From: Microtetraspora glauca
GTDB lineage: Bacteria > Actinomycetota > Actinomycetes > Streptomycetales > Streptomycetaceae
Direction of reading: 5' to 3'
Assembly (NCBI GenBank): GCA_000721275.1
Contig: JOFO01000037.1
Location: 7,073 to 71,072, forward strand
DNA length: 64,000 nucleotides
Shown here: piece after piece, positions 16,920 through 26,618 of the stretch
Numbering within the stretch: position 1 is the first letter of the stretch
Layout of the letters: each line of letters begins with the position of its first letter
Made by a program: the position numbers and the translations under genes
The notes under the pieces: generated by a model
Database searches by the model: none
What the model was told of the DNA's origin: nothing
Seen by the model: only the letters and a program-made list of their open reading frames with translations

Positions 16920-18059
16920 ATGAGCGAGAACACCCAGAGCCCCCGCAAGCCGCGCGTGGCCGTCGTCTTCGGCGGACGCAGCTCCGAGCACGCCATCTCC
17001 GTCGTCACCGCCGGCGCCGTCCTCAAGGCGATCGACCGGACCAAGTACGACGTGCTTCCCATCGGCATCACCCGGGAGGGGCGCTGGGCGCTGACCGCCG
17101 ACGCCCCCGAGCGGATGGCGATCTCCGACCGCGCCCTGCCGGACGTCGCCCAGCTCGCCGAGTCGGAGACCGGCGGCGTGGTCCTCCCGGTCGACCCCGC
17201 CAGCCGCGAGGTCGTCCTGCACGAGCCCGGCTCGCTGCCGCAGGCCCTCGGCGAGGTCGACGTCGTCTTCCCGGTGCTCCACGGCCCCTACGGCGAGGAC
17301 GGCACCCTCCAGGGCCTCCTGGAGCTCTCCGGCATCCCGTACGTCGGCGCGGGCGTCCTCGCCTCCGCCGTCGGCCAGGACAAGGAGTACATGAAGCGGG
17401 TCTTCGTCTCGTACGGCCTGCCCGTCGGCCCGTACGAGGTCGTCCGGCCGCGCGAGTGGGACCGCAACCCGGCCGAGGCCCGCAAGAAGATCGTCGAGTT
17501 CGCCGCCGACCACGGCTGGCCGCTCTTCGTGAAGCCGGCCCGCGGCGGCTCCTCCATGGGCATCACCAAGGTCGACGACCTCTCCGGCCTCGACGAGGCC
17601 GTCGAGGAGGCCCGCCGCCACGACCCGAAGATCATCGTGGAGGCGCTGGTGCGCGGCCGCGAGATCGAGTGCGGCGTGCTGGAGTTCGAGGACGGCCCGC
17701 GCGCCAGCGTGCCCGCCGAGATCCCGCCGGTCACCGACCACGACTTCTACGACTTCGAGGCGAAGTACATCGACTCGGCCTCCGGGATCGTGCCCGCGCC
17801 GATCGGCGACGAGGCCACCGCCGAGGTCCAGCGGCTCGCCGTCGCGGCCTACGAGGCGGTGTCCTGCGAGGGCCTGGTGCGCGCCGACTTCTTCCTCACC
17901 GAGGACGGCGACTTCGTCATCAACGAGATCAACACCATGCCCGGCTTCACCCCGATCTCCATGTACCCGCGCATGTGGCAGGAGAGCGGCGTGAGCTACC
18001 CCGAGCTGGTCGACCGGCTGATCCAGGCCGCGCTGACCCGCTCCACGGGCCTGCGCTAG
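16920..18059 (+). CDS. ddlA: D-alanine--D-alanine ligase
   Basis: 379 residues, ATP-grasp ligase making D-Ala-D-Ala for peptidoglycan. VVFGGRSSEHAIS near the N terminus, the glycine-rich loop PARGGSSMGI (about 202-211) and the metal/ATP site INEINTMPGFTP (about 340-351) are typical. No ribosome-binding site precedes the ATG. A TACGCT at 16905-16910 could be a -10 placing transcription start next to the ATG, so the mRNA may be leaderless. A terminator follows the stop. Confidence 0.96.
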   Translation: MSENTQSPRKPRVAVVFGGRSSEHAISVVTAGAVLKAIDRTKYDVLPIGITREGRWALTADAPERMAISDRALPDVAQLAESETGGVVLPVDPASREVVLHEPGSLPQALGEVDVVFPVLHGPYGEDGTLQGLLELSGIPYVGAGVLASAVGQDKEYMKRVFVSYGLPVGPYEVVRPREWDRNPAEARKKIVEFAADHGWPLFVKPARGGSSMGITKVDDLSGLDEAVEEARRHDPKIIVEALVRGREIECGVLEFEDGPRASVPAEIPPVTDHDFYDFEAKYIDSASGIVPAPIGDEATAEVQRLAVAAYEAVSCEGLVRADFFLTEDGDFVINEINTMPGFTPISMYPRMWQESGVSYPELVDRLIQAALTRSTGLR

Positions 18060-18069
18060 TACGGAGGAC

Positions 18070-18093
18070 GGGCCCGGCCGGGGGGCCGGGCCC
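18070..18093. terminator. bidirectional terminator between ddlA and the DUF3515 gene
   Basis: GGGCCCGGCC (18070-18079), loop GGGG, GGCCGGGCCC (18084-18093): perfect 10-bp stem. Its last base belongs to the stop codon of the facing gene. Confidence 0.8.
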
Positions 18094-18581
18094 TAACGGC
18101 ACTCGGGCTCCAGGGCGCAGGGCACCGTCCGGTCCACCGGGCCGGCGAGGTCGGCCAGCGGCCCGGCGTCGTGCGCGTACCGCTCGCCCAGGGTCACCTC
18201 GACGTACGTCTTCCGGTACACCGAGGTGAACCGGGGCCCGCCGCCCTCCGTCCGCTCCAGCATCCAGCGGACGCCCTCCGCGGAGACGGCCTCCGCCTGC
18301 GGATCGCTCATCTTTTCGGGCCGGGGGACCCCGCAGCGCAGTACGATCGCTCCGTCGCCCCACCCCGCGGTCAGCCCGGAGTCGGGGGACGGATCGCTCC
18401 GCTCCTGACCCGCCACGGTCTCGGGGAGCTCCTCCGCCAGCGCACGGCAGAGCGCCGCCTCCGCCGCGGGCGGTGTCGGCACCGGCACCGACGCCCGGGC
18501 GTCGGCGGAGCAGCCGGTGACGGCGGCCAGCAGGACGGCGGCCGGTGCGAGGAGGCCGTAAGGCCGGTGGGAAGACGTCAC
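18093..18581 (-). CDS. DUF3515 family lipoprotein
   Basis: 162 residues. GTG start at 18581 gives a lipoprotein signal peptide: H5, R6, a hydrophobic stretch LLAPAAVLLAA and lipobox AVTGC with C24 as the lipidated cysteine. The mature part carries ALCRALAEELPETV and C-terminal cysteines (VPCALEPECR), which match the actinobacterial DUF3515 family of unknown function. The longer frame from 18884 overlaps the Lrp-like gene and is not used. It lies 20 bp downstream of the Lrp-like gene on the same strand. Confidence 0.85.
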   Translation of the reverse strand: MTSSHRPYGLLAPAAVLLAAVTGCSADARASVPVPTPPAAEAALCRALAEELPETVAGQERSDPSPDSGLTAGWGDGAIVLRCGVPRPEKMSDPQAEAVSAEGVRWMLERTEGGGPRFTSVYRKTYVEVTLGERYAHDAGPLADLAGPVDRTVPCALEPECR

Positions 18582-18601
18582 CGGCCCAGCGTAGACGGGG
18601 G

Positions 18602-18835
18602 CTACAGATGGACGACCGGGCAGGTCAGGGTGCGCGTGATGCCGTCCACCTGCTGGACCTTGGCGACCACCATGCGGCCGAGCTCGTCGACCGTGTCGGC
18701 CTGCGCGCGCACGATCACGTCGTACGGCCCGGTGACGTCCTCGGCCTGGATCACCCCCGGGATCTTGGCGATGGTGTCGGCGACGGTCGACGCCTTGCCC
18801 ACCTCGGTCTGAATCAGAATGTACGCCTGTACCAC
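18602..18835 (-). CDS. stand-alone Lrp/AsnC ligand-binding (RAM) domain protein
   Basis: 77 residues, MVQAYILIQTEVGKASTVADTIAKI. It is a complete alpha-beta RAM domain as found at the C terminus of Lrp/AsnC regulators, with the DVTGPYDVIVRAQADTVDELGRMV core, but without any DNA-binding domain. Such small proteins form the same octameric ligand-binding rings and may modulate full-length Lrp proteins; this role is inferred from the family. It is divergent from thiL and upstream of the DUF3515 lipoprotein gene. Confidence 0.9.
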   Translation of the reverse strand: MVQAYILIQTEVGKASTVADTIAKIPGVIQAEDVTGPYDVIVRAQADTVDELGRMVVAKVQQVDGITRTLTCPVVHL

Positions 18836-18960
18836 GGAACCTCCAGGGCGGCCACGAGGATCTTGTGGGAGAAAGAGACGCCACGGTACCGCGTCGCCGG
18901 AACCCGCGGGGAGACCCGCGCCTTCCGGGGGGCCCGGGGTGTGGCGTACACAGGACGGAA

Positions 18961-18973
18961 GTTGACGGTCAAC
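18961..18973. promoter_or_regulatory. GTTGAC-G-GTCAAC palindrome in the lrp-like/thiL spacer
   Basis: Perfect 13-bp palindrome in the 233-bp divergent spacer. It contains a TTGAC -35-like core on both strands, with another TTGACG at 18974-18979. It could be overlapping divergent promoters or an operator. No clear -10 is seen. Confidence 0.4.
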
Positions 18974-19068
18974 TTGACGGTACCCAGCACGGTGACGGCC
19001 CGCGACCCGCGGCGCGAGCGGACGCTCCGCCGGCGGCCGGCCGGCACGACGACACGAGGTGAGACGCG

Positions 19069-20027
19069 GTGAAGGGCACAGTCGGAGAACTGGGCGAGTT
19101 CGGGCTCATCAGGGAGCTCACGTCCCGGCTCACCTCCACCCCGGCGGTACGGATCGGGCCCGGCGACGACGCCGCCGTGGTCTCCGCCCCGGACCGGCGC
19201 GTGGTGGCCAGCACGGACATCCTGCTCGAAGGACGGCACTTCCGCCGCGACTGGTCGACCGCGTACGACGTCGGCCGCAAGGCCGCCGCGCAGAACCTCG
19301 CCGACATCGCCGCCATGGGCGCGGTCCCCACCGCGCTCCTCCTCGGCCTCGTCGTCCCCGCCGAACTCCCCGTCACCTGGCCCACGGAACTCATGGACGG
19401 CCTGCGCGACGAATGTCAGGTCGCGGGCGCCGCGGTGGTCGGCGGCGACGTCGTGCGCGGCGACACGATCATGGTCTCCATCACCGCGCTCGGCGACCTC
19501 CGCAACCACGACCCGGTCACCCGCGGCGGCGCGAAGCCCGGCGACGTCGTCGCCTACACCGGCTGGCTCGGCTGGTCCGCCGCCGGCTACGCGGTCCTCT
19601 CCCGCGGCTTCCGCTCCCCGCGCGCCTTCGTCGAGGCCCACCGCCGCCCCGAACCGCCGTACCACGCCGGTCCGGCCGCCGCCGGGCTCGGCGCCACCGC
19701 CATGTGCGACGTCAGCGACGGCCTGATCGCCGACCTCGGCCACATCGCCGAGGCCAGCAACGTCCGCATCGACCTGCGCTCCGGCCTCATCGACATCCCC
19801 AGCCAGATGCACGACATCGGCCAGGCCGTCGGCGTCGACCCGCGCCAGTGGGTCCTCACCGGAGGCGAGGACCACGCGATCGTCGCCACCTTCCCGCCCG
19901 ACGTGAAGCTGCCCGCCCGCTGGAAGATCATCGGCGAGGTCGTCGCCCCCTCCGCGCTGCCCCAGGTGACCGTCGACGGCGCCCCCTGGCACAGCACCGG
20001 CGGCTGGGACCACTTCGGGGAGACCGA

Positions 20028-20031
<4 letters not shown>
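19069..20031 (+). CDS. thiL: thiamine-monophosphate kinase
   Basis: 320 residues. It phosphorylates thiamine monophosphate to the active diphosphate. PurM-like fold: ATP/Mg motif [10 protein letters not shown] (about 29-38), [33 protein letters not shown] and [15 protein letters not shown] start at 19069. The stop overlaps thiD by 3 nt (GTGA), so the last thiamine step and HMP phosphorylation are coupled. Confidence 0.96.
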
Positions 20032-20831
<800 letters not shown>

Positions 20832-20840
20832 GCACGACGA

Positions 20841-20875
20841 AGGGCGGGCCCGGCCCCCGAGGCCGGACCCGCCCT
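20841..20875 (+). terminator. terminator of thiL-thiD
   Basis: AGGGCGGGCCCGGCC (20841-20855), loop CCCGA, GGCCGGACCCGCCCT (20861-20875): 15 positions with one C-A mismatch. Confidence 0.85.
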
Positions 20876-20913
20876 CCGCGTCATGCGGGCACGGTGTGTG
20901 TCGCGGAAAAGGC

Positions 20914-20947
20914 GGAAGGCCGGTCCACCGAGGTGAACCGGCCTTCC
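20914..20947 (-). terminator. terminator of rpmB
   Basis: GGAAGGCCGGT (20914-20924) with ACCGGCCTTCC (20937-20947): perfect 11-bp stem, 44 bp past the rpmB stop. Confidence 0.75.
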
Positions 20948-20990
20948 CAGGCAACCGCAGGGGCTGCGCTACGACACGGAAACGTCGCGA

Positions 20991-21176
20991 TTAGCGCGAG
21001 ACCTTGCCGGCCTTGATGCACGAGGTGCAGACGTTGAGCCGCTTCGGCGTCCGACCGACCACGGCACGCACACGCTGGATGTTCGGGTTCCAGCGACGAG
21101 ACGTACGGCGGTGCGAGTGCGAAATGTTGTTGCCGAAGCCCGGCCCCTTGCCGCAGACGTCGCAGTTGGCAGCCAC
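20991..21176 (-). CDS. rpmB: 50S ribosomal protein L28
   Basis: 61 residues, [20 protein letters not shown]. It keeps the four cysteines of the zinc-binding form: C6 and C9 in CDVC, and CTSC near the C terminus. Streptomyces also carry zinc-free L28 paralogues under Zur control elsewhere; this is the zinc-containing housekeeping copy. It faces thiD and is divergent from the DAK2 gene. Confidence 0.96.
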   Translation of the reverse strand: MAANCDVCGKGPGFGNNISHSHRRTSRRWNPNIQRVRAVVGRTPKRLNVCTSCIKAGKVSR

Positions 21177-21407
21177 GGGTCACTCCAAAGACTTCAGATT
21201 TACAGTGAGATCCGGCGCACCGGAATCAGGAGTCTGAAGTGGCTTGCCGGGGATGGCCCGGCGAGTGCCAGGCAACCGAAGCAGCATACAACGACTGCTC
21301 CGGTGGAACGAAACTACCACGGTCCGGCCCGACGACGTCCCGGCCCCCGGACCCGGCAGCCCCCGGTCTACCCTGCGGTGGACTTCACCGCCGAAGGAGG
21401 ACCCCCG

Positions 21408-23090
21408 TTGTCGCGAGCCCCGCAGCCCTTCGACCCCACCGCACGGAGTGACGAGCGTCTCGTCCTCGACGCCGGGGCGGTACGGGCCTGGAGCGCGCGG
21501 ACGGCGGAGGCGCTCGGCCGGGAACGGGCCGCCATCGACGCCATCAACGTCTTCCCGGTCGCCGACGGGGACACCGGCACCAACCTCTGCCTGACCGCCG
21601 AGGCCGCCCACCGCGCCGTCGAGGCCGTCTTCGCCGCCCCCGGGGCCGCGGGCGCCTCCGCACCCGACACCGCCGACGCCGTACGAGCCCTGGCCCACGG
21701 CGCGCTCCTCGGCGCCCGCGGCAACTCCGGCACCATCCTGTCCCAGCTGCTCCGCGGCATGGCCGGGGTCCTCGCCGAGGGCGCCGACGGCGACCACCTC
21801 GCCCGCGCGCTCGCCACCGCCGCCGCCTCCGCCCGGGCCGCCGTCGCCCACCCGGAGGAGGGCACCATCCTCACCGTCGCCTCCGCCGCCGCGGCCCGCT
21901 GCGCGGACGGCGGCACCCTCGCGGACGTGGCCAGGAGGGCCTACGACGGGGCCAGGACCGCCCTGGAGGCCACCCCCGGGCAGCTGGCCGTGCTGGGCCG
22001 CGCGGGGGTCGTGGACGCCGGCGGACAGGGACTGGTGACCGTCCTGGGCGCGCTGGTGGAGACGGTGACCGGGCAGGCCCCGGAACCGCCGCCGGCGTCC
22101 CGCGCCCGGCCCGGGCTGCTGACGGCCGCGGAGCCCTGCGGACCGGACGGCGGGGGGCCCGGATACGAGGTCCTGTACCTGCTGGAGGCCGAGGACGCCG
22201 CCGTCGAACTCCTCAAGGGCCGGCTCGACGCCCTCGGCGACTCCCTCGTCGTCGTCGGCGGCGACGGGCTCTGGAACGTCCACGTGCACGTGGACGACGC
22301 GGGCGCCGCCGTCGAGGCCGGGATCGAGGCCGGCCGGCCCCACCGGATCCGCATCACCCACTTCGCGAGCGCCGCGCCCGCCGGGGACGAGGGCGGGGAC
22401 GGGGACGGCCACGCGCGCGAGGAGCGGGCCGGCCGCGCCGTCGTCGCCGTCCTCCCCGGCGAAGGACTCGCCGGACTCTGCGCCGAGGCCGGCGCCACCA
22501 CCGTCCAGGCCCGGCCCGGCGAACCGCCCGCCGGCGACGAACTCCTCGACGCCGTCCGCCGCGCCCACGCGCGCGAGGTCGTCCTGCTGCCCAACGACAC
22601 CGACCTGCGGGCCGCCGCCGCGACCGCCGCCGAACGGGCCCGCGCCGAGGGCATCCGGGTCGCCCTCATCCCCACCCGGGCCGCCGTCCAGGGCATCGCC
22701 GCCCTCGCCGTCCACGAACCCGGGCGCAGCTTCGACGAGGACGTCGTCGCCATGACCGCCGCCGCCGGCGCCACCCGCTACGCCGAACTCGCCGTCGCCG
22801 AACGCCAGTCCTTCACCTCCGCCGGCGTCTGCCAGGCCGGCGACGTCCTCGGGCTCATCGAGGGCGACGTCGCCGTCATCGGCGACGACCTCACCGACAC
22901 CGCCCGCACCGTCCTCGACCGGATGCTCCAGGCCGGCGGCGAACTCGTCACCCTCGTCGTCGCCGACGGCACCCCGCCCGGCCTCGCCGCCACCCTCGAA
23001 GCCCACGTGCGCCGCGGCTACCTGGCCGTCGACACCGTCACGTACCACGCCGGCGCGGGCGCCCCGCCGCTCCTCATCGGGGTCGAGTAG
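21408..23090 (+). CDS. DAK2 domain (DhaL/FakA-like) protein
   Basis: 560 residues. The N-terminal DhaL/DAK2 nucleotide-binding domain has FPVADGDTGTNLCLTAEAA, whose aspartates bind Mg-ADP, and GARGNSGTILSQLLRG. The C-terminal half resembles the YloV/FakA family that supports fatty-acid kinases with DegV-type partners; no DegV gene is adjacent. The start is probably TTG at 21408, 7 nt after AAGGAGG; GTG at 21378 in the same frame is the alternative. recG begins 69 bp downstream, and the DAK2-recG order is conserved in actinobacteria from memory. Confidence 0.88.
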   Translation: MSRAPQPFDPTARSDERLVLDAGAVRAWSARTAEALGRERAAIDAINVFPVADGDTGTNLCLTAEAAHRAVEAVFAAPGAAGASAPDTADAVRALAHGALLGARGNSGTILSQLLRGMAGVLAEGADGDHLARALATAAASARAAVAHPEEGTILTVASAAAARCADGGTLADVARRAYDGARTALEATPGQLAVLGRAGVVDAGGQGLVTVLGALVETVTGQAPEPPPASRARPGLLTAAEPCGPDGGGPGYEVLYLLEAEDAAVELLKGRLDALGDSLVVVGGDGLWNVHVHVDDAGAAVEAGIEAGRPHRIRITHFASAAPAGDEGGDGDGHAREERAGRAVVAVLPGEGLAGLCAEAGATTVQARPGEPPAGDELLDAVRRAHAREVVLLPNDTDLRAAAATAAERARAEGIRVALIPTRAAVQGIAALAVHEPGRSFDEDVVAMTAAAGATRYAELAVAERQSFTSAGVCQAGDVLGLIEGDVAVIGDDLTDTARTVLDRMLQAGGELVTLVVADGTPPGLAATLEAHVRRGYLAVDTVTYHAGAGAPPLLIGVE

Positions 23091-23159
23091 CCCGGCCCGG
23101 ACCGGCGGGTTGTCCACAGGCTCGCCCCGGCTGTCGGCGCCGTGGTGTGCAATGGGGAC

Positions 23160-25349
23160 GTGCCCGCGCTCGACGAACCCCTCAAGAAGTCCCTCGGCCC
23201 CGCCACCGCCAAGGTCATGGCCGAGGCCCTCGACCTGCACACGGTCGGCGACCTGCTCCACCACTACCCGCGGCGGTACGCGGAGCGGGGCGAGCTGACC
23301 ACCCTCTCCGACCTGCCGCTCGACGAGCACGTCACCGTCGTCGCCCAGGTCTCGGACGCCCGGGTGCACACCTTCAACGGTGCCAAGGGCCGCGGCCAGC
23401 GGCTGGAGGTGACCATCACCGACGGGTACGGCCGGCTCCAGCTGGTCTTCTTCGGCAAGGGCGTCCACAAGCCCCACCACGACCTGCTGCCCGGCACCCG
23501 CGCGATGTTCTCCGGCAAGGTGTCCCTCTTCAACCGCCGCCTCCAGCTCGCCCACCCCGCGTACGAACTCCTGCGCGGCGACGGCGACGCGGCGGTGGAC
23601 GCCTGGGCCGGCGCCCTCATCCCGATCTACCCGGCCACCACCAAGCTGGAGTCCTGGAAGATCGCCAAGGCCGTCGACGCCGTCCTGCCCAGCGCCGCCG
23701 ACGCCGTCGACCCGCTTCCCGCCGCCCTCCGCGAGGGCCGCGGCCTCGCCGAACTCCCCGACGCGCTCCGCCTGATCCACCGCCCCCGCACCCAGGCCGA
23801 CATCGCCGCCGCCCGCGAACGGCTCAAGTGGGACGAGGCGTTCGTCCTCCAGGTGGCCCTCGCCCGCCGCCGGCACGCCGACACCCAGCTCCCCGCCGTC
23901 CCGCGCCGCCCCGCCGCCGACGGCCTGCTCGCCGCCTTCGACGCCAGACTGCCCTTCACCCTCACCGACGGGCAGCGGAAGGTCTCCCAGGAGATCTTCG
24001 ACGACCTCGCCACCGACCACCCCATGCACCGGCTCCTCCAGGGCGAGGTCGGCTCGGGCAAGACCATGGTGGCGCTGCGGGCCATGCTCGCCGTCGTCGA
24101 CGCCGGGGGACAGGCCGCCATGCTCGCCCCCACCGAGGTCCTGGCCCAGCAGCACCACCGGTCCGTCACCGAGATGATGGGCGAGCTGGCCGAGGGCGGC
24201 ATGCTCGGCGGCTCCGAGAAGGCCACCAAGGTCGTCCTGCTCACCGGCTCCATGGGCGCCGCCGCCCGCCGCCAGGCCCTGCTCGACCTGGTCACGGGCG
24301 AGGCCGGCATCGTCATCGGCACCCACGCCCTCATCGAGGACAAGGTCAAGTTCCACGACCTCGGCCTGGTCGTCGTCGACGAGCAGCACCGCTTCGGCGT
24401 CGAACAGCGCGACGCCCTGCGCGGCAAGGGCAAGCAGCCCCCGCACCTCCTCGTCATGACCGCCACCCCCATCCCGCGGACCGTCGCCATGACCGTCTTC
24501 GGCGACCTGGAGACCTCCGTCCTCGACCAGCTCCCCGCCGGACGCTCCCCGATCGCCAGCCACGTCGTCCCCGCCGCCGACAAGCCGCACTTCCTCGCCC
24601 GCGCCTGGGAACGGGTCCGCGAGGAGGTCGAGGGCGGCCACCAGGCGTACGTGGTCTGCCCCCGCATCGGCGACGAGGAGGACCAGAAGAAGGCCGCCAA
24701 GCGCAAGCCCTCCGCCGAGGACGAGGCCGAGAAGCGCCCGCCGCTCGCCGTCCTCGACGTCGCCGCGCAGCTCGCCGCCGGGCCCCTCGCCGGACTGAGG
24801 ATCGCCGCCCTGCACGGGCGCATGCACCCCGACGACAAGGACGACGTCATGCGCCGCTTCGCCGCCGGCGAGCTCGACGTCCTCGTCGCCACCACCGTCA
24901 TCGAGGTCGGCGTCAACGTGCCCAACGCCACCGCCATGGTGATCATGGACGCCGACCGCTTCGGCGTCTCCCAGCTCCACCAGCTCCGCGGCCGGGTCGG
25001 CCGCGGCTCCGCCCCCGGCCTCTGCCTCCTGGTCACCGAGATGCCCGAGGCCAGCCCCGCCCGGCAGCGCCTCGGCGCCGTCGCCGCCACCCTCGACGGC
25101 TTCGAGCTCTCCCGCATCGACCTCGAACAGCGCCGCGAGGGCGACGTCCTCGGCCAGGCCCAGTCCGGCGCCCGCTCCTCCCTGCGGGTCCTCGCCGTCA
25201 TCGACGACGAGGAGGTCATCGCCGCCGCCCGCGAGGAGGCCACCGCCCTCGTCCTCGCCGACCCCGACCTGGACGCCCACCCGGGCCTGCGCACCGCGCT
25301 GGACGCCCTGCTCAGCGAGGAGCGGGAGGAGTACCTGGAGAAGGGCTGA
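23160..25349 (+). CDS. recG: ATP-dependent DNA helicase RecG
   Basis: 729 residues. It remodels stalled replication forks and branch-migrates junctions. An N-terminal wedge (OB-fold) domain is followed by SF2 helicase motifs: Walker A GEVGSGKTMVAL (about 297-308), DEQH box VVVDEQHRFG, MTATPIPRT, ALHGRMHPDDKD and QLRGRVGRG. GTG at 23160 (PALDEPLKKSLGPATAK) is preferred over 23142. A charged insert KKAAKRKPSAEDEAEKRP interrupts the C-terminal helicase lobe. Confidence 0.96.
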   Translation: MPALDEPLKKSLGPATAKVMAEALDLHTVGDLLHHYPRRYAERGELTTLSDLPLDEHVTVVAQVSDARVHTFNGAKGRGQRLEVTITDGYGRLQLVFFGKGVHKPHHDLLPGTRAMFSGKVSLFNRRLQLAHPAYELLRGDGDAAVDAWAGALIPIYPATTKLESWKIAKAVDAVLPSAADAVDPLPAALREGRGLAELPDALRLIHRPRTQADIAAARERLKWDEAFVLQVALARRRHADTQLPAVPRRPAADGLLAAFDARLPFTLTDGQRKVSQEIFDDLATDHPMHRLLQGEVGSGKTMVALRAMLAVVDAGGQAAMLAPTEVLAQQHHRSVTEMMGELAEGGMLGGSEKATKVVLLTGSMGAAARRQALLDLVTGEAGIVIGTHALIEDKVKFHDLGLVVVDEQHRFGVEQRDALRGKGKQPPHLLVMTATPIPRTVAMTVFGDLETSVLDQLPAGRSPIASHVVPAADKPHFLARAWERVREEVEGGHQAYVVCPRIGDEEDQKKAAKRKPSAEDEAEKRPPLAVLDVAAQLAAGPLAGLRIAALHGRMHPDDKDDVMRRFAAGELDVLVATTVIEVGVNVPNATAMVIMDADRFGVSQLHQLRGRVGRGSAPGLCLLVTEMPEASPARQRLGAVAATLDGFELSRIDLEQRREGDVLGQAQSGARSSLRVLAVIDDEEVIAAAREEATALVLADPDLDAHPGLRTALDALLSEEREEYLEKG

Positions 25350-25423
25350 CCGGGCGAGCCGCCCTAAGCTGGTTCTTGCCCGGTGCGCTCGCAGCGGGCG
25401 AGAACCAGCGAGCGAGGAAACCG

Positions 25424-26002
25424 ATGACCCGCGTGATCGCCGGCACCGCCGGCGGACGGCGCCTGGCCGTGCCCCCGGGCAACGGCACCCGCCCCACCTC
25501 CGACCGGGCGCGCGAGGGCCTGTTCTCCACCTGGGAGGCGCTCTTCGGCATCGAGGGCGCCCGGGTCGCCGACCTGTACGCCGGCTCCGGCGCCGTCGGC
25601 CTGGAGGCGCTGTCCCGCGGCGCCGCGCACGCCCTGCTCGTCGAGGCAGACGCCCGCGCCGCCCGCACCGTCCGCGAGAACGTGCGCGCGCTCGGCCTGC
25701 CCGGCGCCGAGGCCCGGACCGGCAAGGCCGAGCAGATCGTCACCGGACCGGCCCCGGCCGAGCCGTACGACCTCGTCTTCCTCGACCCGCCCTACGCGGT
25801 CCCCGACCAGGAGCTGCGCGAGATCCTCCTCACACTGCGCGCGGGGGGCTGGCTGAGCGAGGATGCCGTCGTCACCGTGGAGCGCGCCACGCGCGGCGGC
25901 GAGTTCGGCTGGCCGGACGGCTTCGAGCCCCTGCGCTCGCGCCGCTACGGTGAAGGAACGTTCTGGTACGGCCGCGTCACGGCCGGCGAGGACCCCCGAT
26001 GA
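25424..26002 (+). CDS. rsmD: 16S rRNA (guanine(966)-N(2))-methyltransferase
   Basis: 192 residues. [17 protein letters not shown] is the RsmD N terminus; [15 protein letters not shown], the SAM motif [18 protein letters not shown] and the catalytic FLDPPYAV (D/NPPY type) follow. It modifies G966 of 16S rRNA in the 30S head. GAGGAAACC precedes the ATG. coaD follows, with an in-frame ATG overlapping the rsmD stop; the rsmD-coaD pair is conserved across bacteria. Confidence 0.94.
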   Translation: MTRVIAGTAGGRRLAVPPGNGTRPTSDRAREGLFSTWEALFGIEGARVADLYAGSGAVGLEALSRGAAHALLVEADARAARTVRENVRALGLPGAEARTGKAEQIVTGPAPAEPYDLVFLDPPYAVPDQELREILLTLRAGGWLSEDAVVTVERATRGGEFGWPDGFEPLRSRRYGEGTFWYGRVTAGEDPR

Positions 26003-26028
26003 CCGCACCGGAGAGCGAGGAACACACC

Positions 26029-26508
26029 ATGCGCCGCGCCGTCTGCCCGGGGTCCTTCGACCCCGTCACCAACGGACACCTCGACATCATCGCCCGCGCC
26101 TCGAAGCTGTACGACGTCGTGCACGTCGCCGTGATGATCAACCAGTCCAAGAAGGGCCTCTTCGCGGTCGAGGAGCGAATAGAGCTGATCCGCGAGGTCA
26201 CCGCCGGCTTCGGCAACGTCGAGGTCGAGTCCTTCCAGGGCCTGCTCGTCGACTTCTGCAAGCAGCGCGACATCCCCGCCATCGTCAAGGGGCTGCGCGC
26301 GGTCAGCGACTTCGACTACGAACTCCAGATGGCCCAGATGAACAACGGCCTGTCGGGCGTCGAGACCCTCTTCGTGCCCACCAACCCCACCTACAGCTTC
26401 CTGTCGTCGTCGCTGGTCAAGGAGGTCGCGGCCTGGGGCGGCGACGTCTCCCACCTGGTGCCCCCGGTGGTCCTCGAACGGCTCACCGAGCGGCTCGGGC
26501 GGAAGTGA
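26029..26508 (+). CDS. coaD: phosphopantetheine adenylyltransferase
   Basis: 159 residues. It makes dephospho-CoA from 4'-phosphopantetheine and [19 protein letters not shown] (HxGH-type nucleotidyltransferase motif NGHLD), QSKKGLF and [18 protein letters not shown] are diagnostic. ATG at 26029 is chosen, with GAGGAA 6 nt upstream and the length typical for the family; an ATG at 25999 overlapping rsmD would add ten unlikely residues. Confidence 0.95.
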   Translation: MRRAVCPGSFDPVTNGHLDIIARASKLYDVVHVAVMINQSKKGLFAVEERIELIREVTAGFGNVEVESFQGLLVDFCKQRDIPAIVKGLRAVSDFDYELQMAQMNNGLSGVETLFVPTNPTYSFLSSSLVKEVAAWGGDVSHLVPPVVLERLTERLGRK

Positions 26509-26546
26509 CGCGCGGCCACCGCCGCTGACGCTCCGTCACCTGGTGT

Positions 26547-26584
26547 CGGACGGGCCGCGACTGCCCTTACAGTCGTCCCGTCCG
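26547..26584. terminator. hairpin between coaD and the SepIVA-like gene
   Basis: CGGACGGG (26547-26554) pairs with CCCGTCCG (26577-26584), and CGACTG (26558-26563) with CAGTCG (26570-26575), loop CCCTTA. It ends 35 bp before the next start. Terminator is the likeliest role; a TACAGT in the loop region could instead be a -10 element. Confidence 0.5.
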
Positions 26585-26618
26585 TCTCCATCCAGCTGTA
26601 GAGAGTGGCGAGCACCCG

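Noticed and set aside
21180..25280. A 1366-codon minus-strand open frame across the DAK2 gene and recG
   Set aside because: Antisense shadow; the composition is G/E/D/L repeats without motifs, and the plus strand encodes recognisable proteins.
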